From: Actinostola sp. cb2023
Lineage: Eukaryota; Cnidaria; Anthozoa; Actiniaria; Actinostolidae
Assembly (NCBI GenBank): GCA_033675265.1
Contig: JAUJYZ010001525.1
Coordinates: 62,001 to 126,000 of the forward strand
Direction: 5' to 3'
Length of the DNA stretch: 64,000 nt
Shown: piece by piece, positions 24,697 through 36,077 of the stretch
How the letters are laid out: each line of letters begins with the position of its first letter
Position numbering within the stretch: position 1 is the stretch's first letter
Position numbers and translations under genes: made by a program
The notes under the pieces: generated by a model
Database searches by the model: none
What the model was told of the DNA's origin: nothing
The model's input: only the letters and a program-made list of their open reading frames with translations

Positions 24697-25306
24697 AATG
24701 GCAAAAATTGTAATCCGCTAGAACGGGTTGGTCAACCCGCTACAGCCGAACCCGCTACAACCGGTTCATCGTCAACCCGCTAGAACGGCTTGAGAAACCT
24801 AAAATCTCTAGTGTTATACTAGGCGATGAACCCGCTAGAACGGGTTGGTCAACCCGCTACAACCGAACCCGCTACAACCGGTTCATCGTCAACCCGCTAG
24901 AACGGCTTGAGAAACCTGAAATCTCTAGTATTGTACTAAGCGATGAACCCGCTAGAACGTGTTGGTCAACCCGCTACAACCGAATCCGCTACAACCGGTT
25001 CATCGTCAACCCGCTAGAACGGCTTGAGAAACCTAAAATCTCTAGTATTATTCTAGGCGATGAACCCGCTAGAACGTGTTGGTCAACCCGCTACAACCGA
25101 ACCCGATACAACTGGTTCACCATCATCCCGCTAGAACGGCTTGACCAACTCGATGATGAACCGGTTGTAGCGGGTTCGGCTGTAGCGGGTTGATCAACCC
25201 GTTCTAGCGGGTTCATCGCCTAGTATAATACTAGAGATTTTAGGTTTCCCAAGCCGTTCTAGCGGGTTGACTTAACCCGCACTAACGGGTTACAATTTTT
25301 GCCATT
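24697..25306. mobile_element. Foldback element built from 117-bp tandem repeats
   Basis: The ends are inverted copies: AATGGCAAAAATTGTAA at the left, TTACAATTTTTGCCATT at the right. Inside, a 117-bp unit containing AACCCGCTAGAACGGGTTGG and CTCTAGTGTTATACTAGGCG repeats from 24720 with starts at 24837, 24954 and 25071, then an inverted copy covers about 25150-25285. The unit is itself rich in short palindromes (CCGCTAGAACGG, AACCGGTT). There is no ORF. It lies in the intron after exon D. Confidence 0.85.
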
Positions 25307-26120
25307 AATATACCTCTTGTCAAGAGAAAATGAGGTAAGAGAAGGAATCTCCCGTATTGGGCTCTTGACCCATCATGTGCCCCGTTAATTCTATTTTTAG
25401 AATGCTCAATCTATTTTGGGAACGGAACGTGATTGGTCAGATCATATAAGGCGAGGTTGCGGAGGCCGTTACGCTCTGGCTTTGATATCAAAAGTCAAAA
25501 TTGAGCGAAGTGAGCGAAGAAAATCTTCTCAACTTTCTCGAACATTTTACAAATTTTTACTTCGAAAATTCAATAAAGGATTTTACCAAATTATCCTTTT
25601 TGGATTTGACTGAAATTATTGTGAATTTGGGACACTTGAGACGATTCTAAATAGAGGAAAACGGCTTCATTTTGCCATGTGCTTCGACAGAGAAAACCGA
25701 TAAGTGCAAGGAATCGTTTTGTTGTAGCCGTCTTGTAGGACTGCAGATGGAGATGCTTGTTCTTGAATTAAATGTTCATGACCACAATATGGCTGGTGCT
25801 TCAAGGTTTTGGTGATGTTGGCTTTTGTAAAGTTTCTTTCGTGTTTTCCAACCTGAGAATAACGCTTGGACTTAACAATATAGTTTGTTTTCGTGTTTGC
25901 TTTGACTTTGACCGTTGTGTAGTTTATTTTGCATTATTTATGATCGATTCAATGCCAAAAGGGCATTCAAACTCTAAGCTCTCTGCAGGTGTTACTGTAG
26001 ACCAATCGTAAGTAATATTGTCAAGGCTGTCACGAAGTATGACCCTGATGGAGTTGGCTGTGTCAAATCTATGGTATTATCTTTGACAGTCGTTTCCATG
26101 GATTCAGAGGTGTTTTTATT
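25307..26120. other. No recognisable feature
   Basis: Intronic sequence of ordinary composition. Short open frames (25416-25613, 25772-26011) have no recognisable motif or splice context, and I do not call them genes. Confidence 0.5.
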
Positions 26121-26123
26121 TTG

Positions 26124-26600
26124 CTAGGGATATAAAAAAACGAAACTTTTAAGTATTTGATCGTCAAATGGATCATCATGGCAGTTCTTGTAAGAGTTTG
26201 AGATAAACACATCCAGCTGGTGCAATAGATTTAAGAAGCAGTTTTGCATATGCTTCAGTCTATTCTTACGGGTATATTTGGTCTGACTAAAGTTCCACCA
26301 CAGTTCTTTTAAAATGATCTCAAAACACAATCCTTGCATCTCATCTCATCTGGAAGCTAGATGTTGTTGAAGGGCTTTAGCATCCCATATCTTATCAATA
26401 TCAAAACCTGATATGATCCTACCATTCTTCTCAAGTTCAAGTTTTTCCGGCTTTGTTAGTATTGTGTCTGTGTCATGGTCAAGAATAACGACATCCTTTG
26501 CAACTATGTCGCTAGCTGATGGTCGACCAACACGCCTGGAACCTCGAGTCGTTGAAGAGGTCGAAGAACCACTGCTATATCTATTATATTTGCCACTCAT
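26124..26600 (-). pseudogene. Unidentified minus-strand ORF remnant
   Basis: A minus-strand frame starts at an ATG (26598-26600) with a Ser/Arg-rich N-terminus, then RRVGRPSASDIVAKDVVILD and EKNGRIISGFDIDKIWDAKAL, and stops at 26346-26348. Open sequence resumes just downstream (26339-26124). The middle part looks like real protein. I suspect a transposon-borne or retroposed fragment, but I cannot name the family with confidence. Its antisense position in the FANCG-like intron and lack of visible splice sites favour a relic. Confidence 0.35.
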
Positions 26601-27047
26601 GAGAACTCTATAAGTTTCTCTTGCTCGACTTGAAACTGTTGGGAATCTTCTTCTCAGTTCTGTAAGCGCGCTACTTCCTTTACTTTACGAAGTACGAAGA
26701 GAACACAGAGACTCAAATTAGTTTGGAAAAAAAGGGGGGAAACGACCTGCCGGAAAGACGATCGCGAAGAGGAACAAGAAGCAGAGAATTCAAGATGGAG
26801 GATTTCCCGCCGAAACTGAATCTATAGCTTGGAAGAAACCAGAAGACACGAAAACTCTTCTACTGATACTCGAAACAAAACTGTTTCGAATGATTTTGCT
26901 GAGGACACGGATGTGGGTCCAGAAATCAATAAAAAGTCAGCCAGCATCATAAATGATACTGTGTCATCATAAATGATACTGTGTCTAAGAAATTAAGTGA
27001 AGAAAATAATAATAATTACTAGGGAAATACCCTAGACCGAAGAACTG

Positions 27048-27186
27048 TAGACAGCCCCTACTTCTTCGCGAAACTCCGTCGAGAAGAGTTCGCCTCACTC
27101 GTCTTTTTGTCTCGCCTCATTCTCTCGTGGCCCCAACGACTCGATCGAACTTCAACTCTTCTCGACGGAGTTTTGCAGTCTAGAAG
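27048..27186. repeat. Short inverted repeat with 21-bp stem
   Basis: GAAACTCCGTCGAGAAGAGTT at 27070-27090 is mirrored by AACTCTTCTCGACGGAGTTT at 27154-27173, with weaker pairing outside (ACTGTAGACAGC against GCAGTCTAGAAG). The loop is about 60 bp. Probably a small decayed MITE. Confidence 0.6.
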
Positions 27187-27195
27187 AATTGCGAT

Positions 27196-27543
27196 ACCCA
27201 GGTGCCCAAGGTCAATACAGAAATCTGGACACAACTACCTCCACCATCAAAGTCAAAAGACATAATTGCAAAAACATGCAGAAATACTTAGAAAAACACC
27301 CACGTAGATATGAACATCTTCACCGCACATAGCACTCGTGCTGCGGCAACAAGCAAGGTTGAAACTACAGTACCTCTGGAAACTATCTTAAACACAGCAG
27401 CATGGAGTGGAGAGTCCACATTTAGAAGGTGTTACAACAAACACATCCATAAAACTGGAGAGTTTGGTCTGAGTATTATTGGAAACGTTAACAACTTAGT
27501 TACTGAATTGATGTCATTTGGTGACAACTGTTACATTTGTTGA
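27196..27543 (+). pseudogene. Tyrosine recombinase C-terminal fragment
   Basis: The open segment 27310-27543 reads NIFTAHSTRAAATSKVETTV, then LNTAAWSGESTFRRCYNKHI. The H-S-T-R box (H-x-x-R), the W of AAWS and the Tyr in RRCYNKHI are the last three catalytic positions of a tyrosine recombinase. It differs from both retrotransposon recombinases here (AHSTRAAATS against HS(F/Y)RIGAATTA), so it is a third lineage, possibly Crypton- or DIRS-like. The N-terminal domain is missing; upstream sequence (27196-27309) is compatible but not in one frame. Confidence 0.65.
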
Positions 27544-27798
27544 TATATCGGAGTGATACTGATCCTCAATGGGATTTGTACAAGTAATGATATTGATTTG
27601 AAACACTTATTCATCAGAATTAAGTGTCATTGTTAATACAGTGGACAAATTAAACCAACAATGAATTTGCCTGCAAATTTTGTAAGGGATCCTGAACAGG
27701 GCTTTTTAAAAGCATCTCACGCGAGACAAAATAAACTAATGTTTGTATGTATGTATGTATGCACGTGATCCTGAAGTATCGGTTGGTGAGGTAGAATC

Positions 27799-28044
27799 AA
27801 AAATTAAACGAGACTTACCTGGAAGTTGAAGTTTGATTGAAATTCTACTGATCCAATAGAGATACATGTACCGTAGGAATTACGTGCCCTCCCTGTATAC
27901 CCTTCCCAACAACACATTGACCTGTCCACTCGCCTCGTTAAATATGTGGTTTACTGGTCATGTGCTCAATATCACGTAATCCCTGTTGGATCGGTAGAAT
28001 TTCAATCACACCTCAACTTCCAGGTAAGTCTCGTTTAATTTTTT
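27799..28044. mobile_element. MITE whose inverted repeats carry a consensus splice donor
   Basis: The left end AAAAATTAAACGAGACTTAC, continuing CTGGAAGTTGAAG..TGATTGAAATTCTAC, is mirrored by the right end at about 27994-28044. The 50-bp arms each contain CAG|GTAAGT in the outward direction (28020-28028 on the + strand). The 246-bp element has no ORF. Confidence 0.75.
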
Positions 28045-28336
28045 AAGTTTAATCGTTAAAATAGCTTAAAGAATACGATTTTTTTGGTAAAGGTGTTGAG
28101 TTGAAGTGGTTTCGAATTTAATTCAAATGCCAAAATATAAATGATCAAGAGCGAGATACGCGGCGTGGATGCGCAGTAGCAAGAGTCCCGAACTACCTTA
28201 TTCCTTTTTGTGGCTACTATCTCCATATATGGAGATGTAGCCACTATGCTATCGTGTTGTAAGGCTGTCCGTAAGTATTAATAGTCGTGATCGGGATTCT
28301 TTGATCGACAACGCGTCCACCGACGTCCGATGTTTC

Positions 28337-28712
28337 TTAATAATAATAATAATCAAAAATTTATATAGCGCCATTTCCTTATAGCCCAATGGCGCTTTAC
28401 AATGAGCTTTACAATGAGTGTTGAAATGGTTGGAGTCCTACCTTCAAGACCGCAAACAGTGCGTTGTTATTGATGGAGTCAAGTCTGACATCAAAGACCT
28501 GCAATGCGGAGTGCCCCAGGGGTCAGTACTTGGTCCGATTTTATACTTACTGTATATCTCTCCACTTGGTGACATCATCAAGCGCCACGGTCTGGGATAC
28601 CACTTATATGCAGATGACACTCAGCTTTATTTCTCTTTCAAGCCCACACCTGATGAACAGCAAGCCTCCATAGCACGCATAGAGGCTTGTGTTAGTGAGA
28701 TCGACTCATGGA
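28337..28712 (+). pseudogene. LINE reverse transcriptase fragment
   Basis: One open frame from 28418 has the RT core of a non-LTR retrotransposon: CGVPQGSVLGPILYLLYI (motif with GxVLGP) and HLYADDTQLY (catalytic ADD), then EIDSWM. The match stops abruptly at about 28712, and 5' of 28408 there is only an (AAT)n tract and a TATAGCGCC..GGCGC segment, so it is truncated at both ends. A CR1/Jockey-like family is likely. Confidence 0.8.
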
Positions 28713-28924
28713 TGGTACACATGACGATGTATTTTGTATTTCCGTGGATCTTCGTGACTATTGATGTTATCGGCGACAACATCGGCGACATGTTTCGAAT
28801 TTTGATGATCTCTCGTCGCGTCGTCGACGAAAAGAGCCTATTTTTAAAACATTAGAGTCATTTTACATGAAAAAGAATTCAATTCCTTAGGGGAAGGGTA
28901 TCCTTTTATCCTGTCCCCTTCGTG

Positions 28925-29135
28925 CAAACGACGTGCGTCATTCATTGACCTAATTGCATGTATATATTTAGTCTGCGCATGCGTTAGATTTGAAAGTGAT
29001 TTACCGCCATTTTGTTTGCAAAGTGCACTGCTGTGGAAGATTTAGTGAGCGATCTTCGTCTCTAGAATGATGTTCAAGAAAATAATTGAAAGGAAATCAA
29101 TAGTCTGCCTACTTTTGTGGTGCTGTAGATGATTT
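28925..29135 (+). repeat. Dispersed repeat, copy 1
   Basis: The segment with GTCTGCGCATGCGTTAGATT, GCAAAGTGCACTGCTGTGGA and AATCAATAGTCTGCCTACTT is found again in reverse complement at about 42045-42230, with moderate divergence. Part of it (GCATGTGCAGAAAAAATGTATACATG) recurs at 63600-63660. No ORF is seen. Confidence 0.7.
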
Positions 29136-29336
29136 TATTTTTCCGTACTATAAGGGTCGTGGATGACAAAATATCAAGGAACAAAATCCGCCGAACCAGG
29201 GAATGTCCTAAAACCAGCTACATTGTCCTTTGGGTTTATTCTCATCGAAGATTATCTCAAGAGATACTTCACAGTGAAAGTTAGTACTGATACATTGAAG
29301 GTCACATTCTGTGAATTTGAGTTCTCTACATTCAAG
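29136..29336 (+). other. Short unassigned open segment
   Basis: One frame (29163-29336) stays open up to the next element, with LKPATLSFGFILIEDYLKRY. It could be part of a degraded transposon ORF interrupted by the insertion at 29339. No family is recognised. Confidence 0.25.
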
Positions 29337-29338
29337 TA

Positions 29339-29838
29339 CAGTGGAACCCCGCCTAACGGACACCCCGGTATAACGGACACCCCGGTATAACGGACAGTTT
29401 TATAGGTCCCGGCGGAAAGGTGATACATTTTCTGTTAAAAAGACCCCGTTATAACGGACACCCGTTATAACGGACAACGGACACTTTTTTACAGCACGAA
29501 CAGTAAAATGTAATACAAAATCAAACCCGTTATAACGGATAGTCTGAGTACAATCTTTCGTCACACCATTGTTCGTGAAGATTTATTCCTGATTAGAGAC
29601 GAATGGAAATGAATATTTGCAAGAGGATAAGCATGTTGTTAGAAAAAGAACAAAGTTTCCCTTGTATTATCAAGGTTTTATGTTTGTTTTGAGACGTTTC
29701 AAATGTTGCGTTATTGATGGCATGTGTATGCTATAATAGAGTGACGTAATCTGTAAGAAACCCCGTTATAACGGACACCCCGTTATAGCGGACACTTTCT
29801 CTGGTCCCTTCGGTGTCCGTTATAACGGGGTTCCACTG
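29339..29838. mobile_element. Pogo/Tigger-type MITE with TA target duplication
   Basis: The termini are CAGTGGAACCCCGCCTAACG and its mirror CGTTATAACGGGGTTCCACTG, flanked by TA on both sides (29337-29338, 29839-29840). The sub-terminal zones repeat CCCCGGTATAACGGACA and CCCGTTATAACGGACA. CAGTGGAACC-type ends plus a TA duplication are typical of pogo/Tigger elements of the Tc1/mariner superfamily. The 500-bp element has no transposase. Confidence 0.88.
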
Positions 29839-29840
29839 TA

Positions 29841-31510
29841 TTCTCAAAGTTTTTGTTCGGTTCAGTTGGGTATTTATCATATTTGAACTTATTTCCTAAC
29901 ATTCCTACCTAAAGTACAATACTTATTAACTAGCCCCCCAGCCGAAAATAGCATAAATTGACTTCTTCTAAGCTTATTCTTTGCATTCGAGGAAAATTGT
30001 CCCTCGATGTGAGATCGACTTATGGTATCAGATATACACTCCATTTGTTATGATTTTGACTGATTTTAATCCCTGGTGTATGCCATATTACAAAGACTCT
30101 ATGTGTTGAAGTTTATTGTAACGGATAGTTTAATTCTTCATTTTTTTGGACTTCTTAGGAGAGGTTGACTGTAAACATCGAAGATTGAGCGGAAAATGGG
30201 GTTCTTCCAAACTTAACCACCTTTTTGCCATAGATAAAGTATTGATAGCAGACAACAGCTGTGGGGTTGGTTTTTGCCTCACCCCTCAAGGTATGGTAAA
30301 AACGGGATTGGTATTTCCTATAGATAGAGGGCCTGGGACGAGAGTAAAATTATTGCGAATTTATACATTTTGTTAAGCAAGCCACAGCTGATTAAAATGA
30401 ATTTAAAAAAAAGTTTTACAGCGTTCGGAACATCTACATAAGGGCTTCTAATTTGTGGGATCTTTGTTAGTTGTCTGTTTTATATCGCTGATAAAAACGT
30501 TTGGCAAATATAGTCTTAAACCGATTTTAGGAATATCTGACCAACTAGACTGACTGAATTAGTGTCCATTCACAAGAAGGTGTATCTACCTTTCACATGG
30601 ACTGACGTTTTTGAAGGGTAAATGTACTCGTTTTGTTATTCACGTGAAGCAACTTTAGTTAATTATGCAAATTTGAGGAGAATAACAAGTAACAAGCAAG
30701 AGCTGGCGCACCTCACTAATTGATACATTTGAATAACTTTATTCGTCTAGTTGTTGTTTCTGATTCGCAATAATAGTTACTACTAAAAGGAAAAACTAAC
30801 TTCAGATATTATTGTACTGGAAAACTAAAAACTTGATACGAAAGTTTTCGCTATTGCAGATCATCCCCGGCAAAATGTTAGTTTAAAAAATGTATACTTT
30901 AACAACTGAAATGCTTCAAGATACTGATGATATATCGCACAATTAAATCAGTGATCAAAGTGAACTGCTATGATACAAGCAGTTTTACAGCTTATTAGTT
31001 GCCTGCCGGCGGCGGAATAAAAGCCCGAATAAAAGTTGCAATCTACACGAGTCAGACATACATTGTGTGCGTTTGTTTGTTATGTCGATACGGAGCTAGC
31101 GTGAGCGCTGTCAATCGGCCATTATAAAGGATTCCGAATCTTTATATATTGGCATGTGGTGTTCTTTTCAAGATTTGAGTGGCTCAGAATGTGGAGACGT
31201 ATCAGAAAGTGTAAATCTACCTCATCATGTAGTGCCTCTGGGGTCGTGTACCAGTCTACCAGAGATATAGCGAGACATCTCAGTACTATTCGAGTAAGTG
31301 ACATTTAAACACTGAGGTCGAATTGATTTTAGCCAGAGTGGGTATTTTCTCTAACAACTTGGAATACTTGGCATCATTTACTATTTGTGCCAAGCATCGC
31401 TACAGTCTTGGTGGTGTTCTTGCCACTGTTATTGTTGTTGATGGTGGTGATGTTCATGCATGATGATGGTGTAATTGGGCGCGTCATTGCGAAAACCATA
31501 CTATATCAGG
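29841..31510. other. No recognisable feature
   Basis: Intronic, A/T-rich. One open segment (30146-30376) with CGVGFCLTPQGMV has no clear relatives known to me. No repeat longer than about 30 bp was seen. Confidence 0.5.
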
Positions 31511-31514
31511 CCAG

Positions 31515-32008
31515 ACCGCCAAAGGTACGCTATATCCCGACCGTCAAAGGTACCCTATATCCCGACCGCAAAAGGTACCCTATATCCCGACCGCAAAAGG
31601 TACCCTATATCCCGACCGCAAAAGGTACCCTATATCCCGACTGCAAAAGGGACCCTATATCCCAACCGCAAAAGGGACCCTATATCCGACCGCAAAAGGT
31701 ACCTTATATCCCGACCGCAAAAGGTACGCTATACCCCGACCGCAAAAGGTACCCTATATCCCGACCGCAAAAGGTACCCTATATCCCGACCGCAAAAGGA
31801 ACCCTATATCCCGACTACCGCAATAGGTACCCTATATCCCGACCGCAAAAGGTACCCTATATCCCGACTGCAAACGGTACGCTATGTCCCGACCGCAAAC
31901 GGTACCCTATATCCCGACCGCAAAAGGTACGCTATATCCCGACCGCAAAAGTTACCCTCTATCCCGACCGCAAAAGGTACGCTATATCCCGACCGCAAAA
32001 GGTACCCA
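31515..32008. repeat. 25-bp minisatellite, about 20 copies
   Basis: The unit is ACCCTATATCCCGACC plus GCAAAAGGT, giving a GGTACC site at most junctions; period 25 is confirmed by CCCGACCGCA at 31561 and 31611. Because 25 is not a multiple of three, the + strand stays open in several frames (213 and 185 codons) with the same 25-residue cycle (containing YPDRKRYPISRPQK). The right edge abuts the inverted-repeat element at 32007. I do not regard the ORFs as genes. Confidence 0.95.
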
Positions 32009-33797
32009 ATGAGCCATTTTGGAAATGAGTAAAGGACTGGGAACGAGTTTTTAAAATTAATATAATTGAGAAATGAACGGCCCATCACAAGAAAGAGCAT
32101 ATCAGAATTAGTAAGTTTCAGGAGTTTGATAGGGTTTGGACAAGTAGTAAATGAACTGCAGACATTCAAAAACTGCAAAGAAATGTATGGTTACAGCAGC
32201 CTCCTAATTACTCGGACACTTCCGGAGGAAGTCCGAGTTATAAAATGGAACTTTATTTATTTTTATTTATTTTTTGTCATGGCCACAGAATGAAAAAAGA
32301 ATGCGAAGAATGTGATCGTATCGGTCAGGAATGTCTGTTTAAGGGTTTCGATAACTGGGGCGATGATATCCGAACACGTAATGAAGTAATTCTATGCTCA
32401 AACGGGTCAAATAGTTCGCTCTTGGGTCATCGTTTTAAAAAACTCATCGTCCCACGACTAGAGAAGAGAAGAGAGAGAAGCAGTTGAGATCTCGAGTGTT
32501 TTTAAAAGGGCCGGTCCACGAACTCATCAATCTTGAATATAATTGTTTTTGCTAAACTGAAGAGTGTTGTATAGTGAATAGTGTTGGGTTTCATGATTCA
32601 TAATGGAGTGCATATACGCAACAACGTCAACAAGTTTGATTGCGGCTCGGATCTTTATGGCCGATAACACGGGCTTTAAACACGCTCATTTCACATACAA
32701 AAGCATACGCCGATTCGTGTGGGCCCATGCACTCTGAAAGATGTCGTTTCATTTATAACAAAACCAAACGCGCCTTCATTACAACAAAAATCTTTATCAG
32801 AACCATCTGACCATATGCATGAATATGCAACCTCAACTGGACGTTCGAAGTATGTACTGCAGACGGACGATTCGGAGATCTTTATCTATCCTCACCGACA
32901 CATAGTCTCCCTAGTCACGCAACTGTCATTGTCATAAATGTCCGAGTGTGCGCTCATTGAGCGTCTTGTTCTGCTTTAAGCCCGGGTCAAACGTGAACGC
33001 AAGTCCCTGCAAGTTGCAGTAACTTGCATGTAGCCGGTCAAACGGTGAACGCAAGTTGATGCAATTAAGTTCATATGTTTCTTTACTCCAGCTAACTGTG
33101 GTTTATTCGTTCGGTTGAATTGCGAAGACACTTTCAGTGACTTGCGCATCGCGCATGCGTTCGCGTTTGCCGGTCAAACGGTGAAAAGGGGGGGGGGGGG
33201 GGGGGGGGGACTTGACCCATGCTTGGGTATAGGGGTGCCGCTGAGGGTTTGAAAACCTGACCCTGTTTTCATTGACTGATGACCTGCTAAAGACCGGCAA
33301 ATCTCGGATCTCAGATATATGGCTTAATACCGGATAAAACCATATTTAACGACGACAATCGTGCATTACCATACCCTGTTTAGGACAGACTCACATAAAA
33401 TCATATACCCTGTTCTACCCTGTTCAGGACAGAGAGGCCAAAAATCATACTCTCTCCAGCGGCACGTCCCCGTATAGCGTCGATGCAAGTCCCTGCAAGT
33501 TTAATAGCGGTCAAACGTCTACGCAAGTCAAAACTTGCATGAACTTGCAGCGACTTGCGTTTACGTTTGACCGGGGCTTTAGGAGGCTATGGTTACAGGG
33601 GACACATACATTTCTTTGCGGTAAATTTCGAGATGTTTGGAAAGCTGTTATTCGTTCAATATCTAACTGAACCTATCGAAACTTTGTAAACTTACTAATG
33701 CTGACATGCTCTTTCTTGTGATGGGGTTCATTTCTTAATTAGATTAATTCTAAAAACTCGTTCCCAGTCCTTTACTCGTTTCCAAAGTGACTAATTG
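32007..33797. mobile_element. Element with about 200-bp terminal inverted repeats
   Basis: The left end (TTTGGAAATGAGTAAAGGAC, GGGAACGAGTTTTTAAAATT, ATCACAAGAAAGAGCATATC, to about 32205) is the diverged reverse complement of about 33590-33797. Homology continues inwards with TGCAAAGAAATGTATG and AGCCTCCTAA. The interior holds no recognisable transposase and a second nested element. Small ORFs (32245-32487, 32719-32937) are unassigned. Confidence 0.75.
32979..33578. mobile_element. Nested Harbinger-like MITE with TTA target duplication
   Basis: The ends AGCCCGGGTCAAACGTGAAC and GTTTACGTTTGACCGGGGCT are inverted copies, flanked by TTA on both sides (32976-32978, 33579-33581). Sub-terminal repeats of GCAAGTCCCTGCAAGT and ACTTGCATG add secondary structure. 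It contains a run of 22 G (33188-33209). TTA duplications suggest the PIF/Harbinger superfamily. It is inserted in the larger 32007-33797 element. Confidence 0.75.
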
Positions 33798-36077
33798 TGA
33801 CACACAATTTCTTCAAAAACAATAATGTTCAATCTCCTTTATCCTCCTAAATAATAAACCAAGCATCACAACTGTCTTGTTGTAAGCCAATTTATAAATA
33901 GCAAATACTGTATATAAATTTAAGTTAATGGGACAACCATGACCTATACAATCTGCAAGGGGATATGCTATTGAATCAAAGGGCCATTGTCCCACACCCA
34001 AAAGTCATCTCATGGTGGCGCGAGTGCGTAGTTAGCAAATCACATTGAAGGTTACACGTGCCCTTCAGGACTTGTCAATCAATTCCCTTGACCTTCGTTT
34101 ACTATGTTCCATACATGTTTTGTGCCTTCGCTGGGATAGCTACAACCATACACTATTCTCGTAGAAGCATTGTGCATCAAAATTTCAAATTCACGAAAAG
34201 TTTATACCGATAATCGTTCGCCGACCTATAATTCTGTTATAAGAGGTAATATGCCGCCTACTCGCCGTCGTAGGGCCGTACGGGATCGGAATACTAGTAA
34301 CATGGATCCAGTTGTATTGACTGGGAGCAGTGAGCTGGTACTCAAAGTCAACTTATGTGGAACGTTTGAATTGTCATGATGATCTTACTGTAATCGGGTA
34401 GAGAAATGACAATTATTTCAGCACAATTTTGACAAGAAATGATAAAATTATCGCTTAGTAAGCAAAAACAAAACTATAAAACTGTATTTAGAGTGAAATC
34501 TGGATATCAATTAGGAAGGACTGTATGAAATTAGCATGTCCCCCGTCACATATTTAGAGCTGTACACGGCTGTCTCACTGAATTTCGTCTTTATAATAGA
34601 GTCGAATAAAAACGTGATGTTGCTAGAATAAGTAGAGATATGAGAGAAAAACATATTTAGTGTCAATTCCTTAAAGACGTTTTGGTTTGTAGATTATTGC
34701 GGAAGTTTTCAATGAAAGATTAGGTGTCCCCTTTTGTTCCGATTTTCTACATAACTATATGTTTTGACGAAAAAAATATCAAATCCAGATAGAAAATCAG
34801 AAACTATAAGAAATATATAAAGTCCATTAATTTATTAACAATTTGGCGTTCCTCTGTTTAAAATCGGACTTATACTTCAGTAATTATATAACATCAAAGT
34901 TGACTGAATGCATCTGTCGACAGACAAAAAATACAATCAAAACATCATTTGTCTTTCAAATTTCGCGCTTTAATGCCAGTACTTCAATCAGGATTTCAAC
35001 AGATTTTTGGGAGCAAGTTGTCCATTCAGCATATAATAGTATGGCGGTAAAAAATATCTTACACTGGTTAATTTTATTTTTCTGTTACCCTAGGAAGTTT
35101 CCTGAATTTTTTGTCGACACAAAGGCCAATGATTTGCATAATACAACACGTAGTCACGCAAAACCTTTTCGGCTCTTTATAATTCCTTAAAATAAGTTTT
35201 GCCAATAACTTTGTTCTGAAACTTGGCATGGACATTAATTATGTAATGAACATTTAAAAACTGCAATAAAAAGAGGGGGTCACCATTCTCGTTTTCGCGC
35301 TAGATGCTCTTCAAATATATCAATTTATAGGTGTATAGCCAAATGTGGTAGCAACCGGAAGTTGTAATGAAAAACCTTTTTTCTCGGTCCAAAGAACTTC
35401 CTTACAACATAGATTACATATAATTCTAAGTTTACTTCTACTAAATCAATCAAAGTAACTGAATGACTATGATTGTTGAAATATTAACGAAACATGCAAG
35501 TATGTGCGTCCAGAAATCGTACGCTTTAACTATTCTCATCTAAATGTTTGAAAATTTATCCAATAAACGTTCCTTCATATTTCGATATATCATACGCAGC
35601 ACCGATTATTAAAGAACTCAAAAAAATGGGGGCCACCATTCTCGTTTTCGATTTATTTTGAAAAAACGTCAGTTACATTTGAAATATTTAACGAGTTCCA
35701 ATGGTCTCCATTGTGCGCAAGCTCGCGCGAGCTTCAGAATCGTGCGCAATTGAGCGTGCGCAATGCAAAACAAGGGAATTGCCTTAATTCTCGTATTTAA
35801 CACTAATATTTTATGATCATGCTAAAATTTATAGCAGTTTTTCACAAATAGAATAAGATGTGTTTAGACTCGTTACCAGGCCACACGCGGATTATTCCAT
35901 TGATGGCCAGAATAATTGGTGTTATTTTAATAATAATAAATGAAAAATATCGATTCTGATGTTCTTCGTTATTGTCTACAATTTTACATAAACGAAATTG
36001 CATATTTTGTATTTTCAAAAAAAATCATTTTGTGACGCTTTTGAGCACCAGCTCACTGCTCCCAGTCATTACGAGCT
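33798..36077. other. A/T-rich intronic DNA, nothing confidently recognised
   Basis: 2.3 kb without clear repeats. Two open segments are noted: 34170-34379, with MPPTRRRRAVRDRN, and 34843-35190. The first resembles a basic transposon ORF start, but no continuation is found. The phrase CACCATTCTCGTTTTCG occurs twice (35282-35298, 35634-35650). Confidence 0.45.

Noticed and set aside
31387..32032. Two overlapping ORFs of 213 and 185 codons with YPDRKRYPISRPQK repeats
   Set aside because: Produced by the 25-bp minisatellite; the same cycle appears in more than one frame.
34170..34379. 69-codon ORF with MPPTRRRRAVRDRN
   Set aside because: A basic N-terminus only; no motif and no continuation in any frame. 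At most a transposon scrap.
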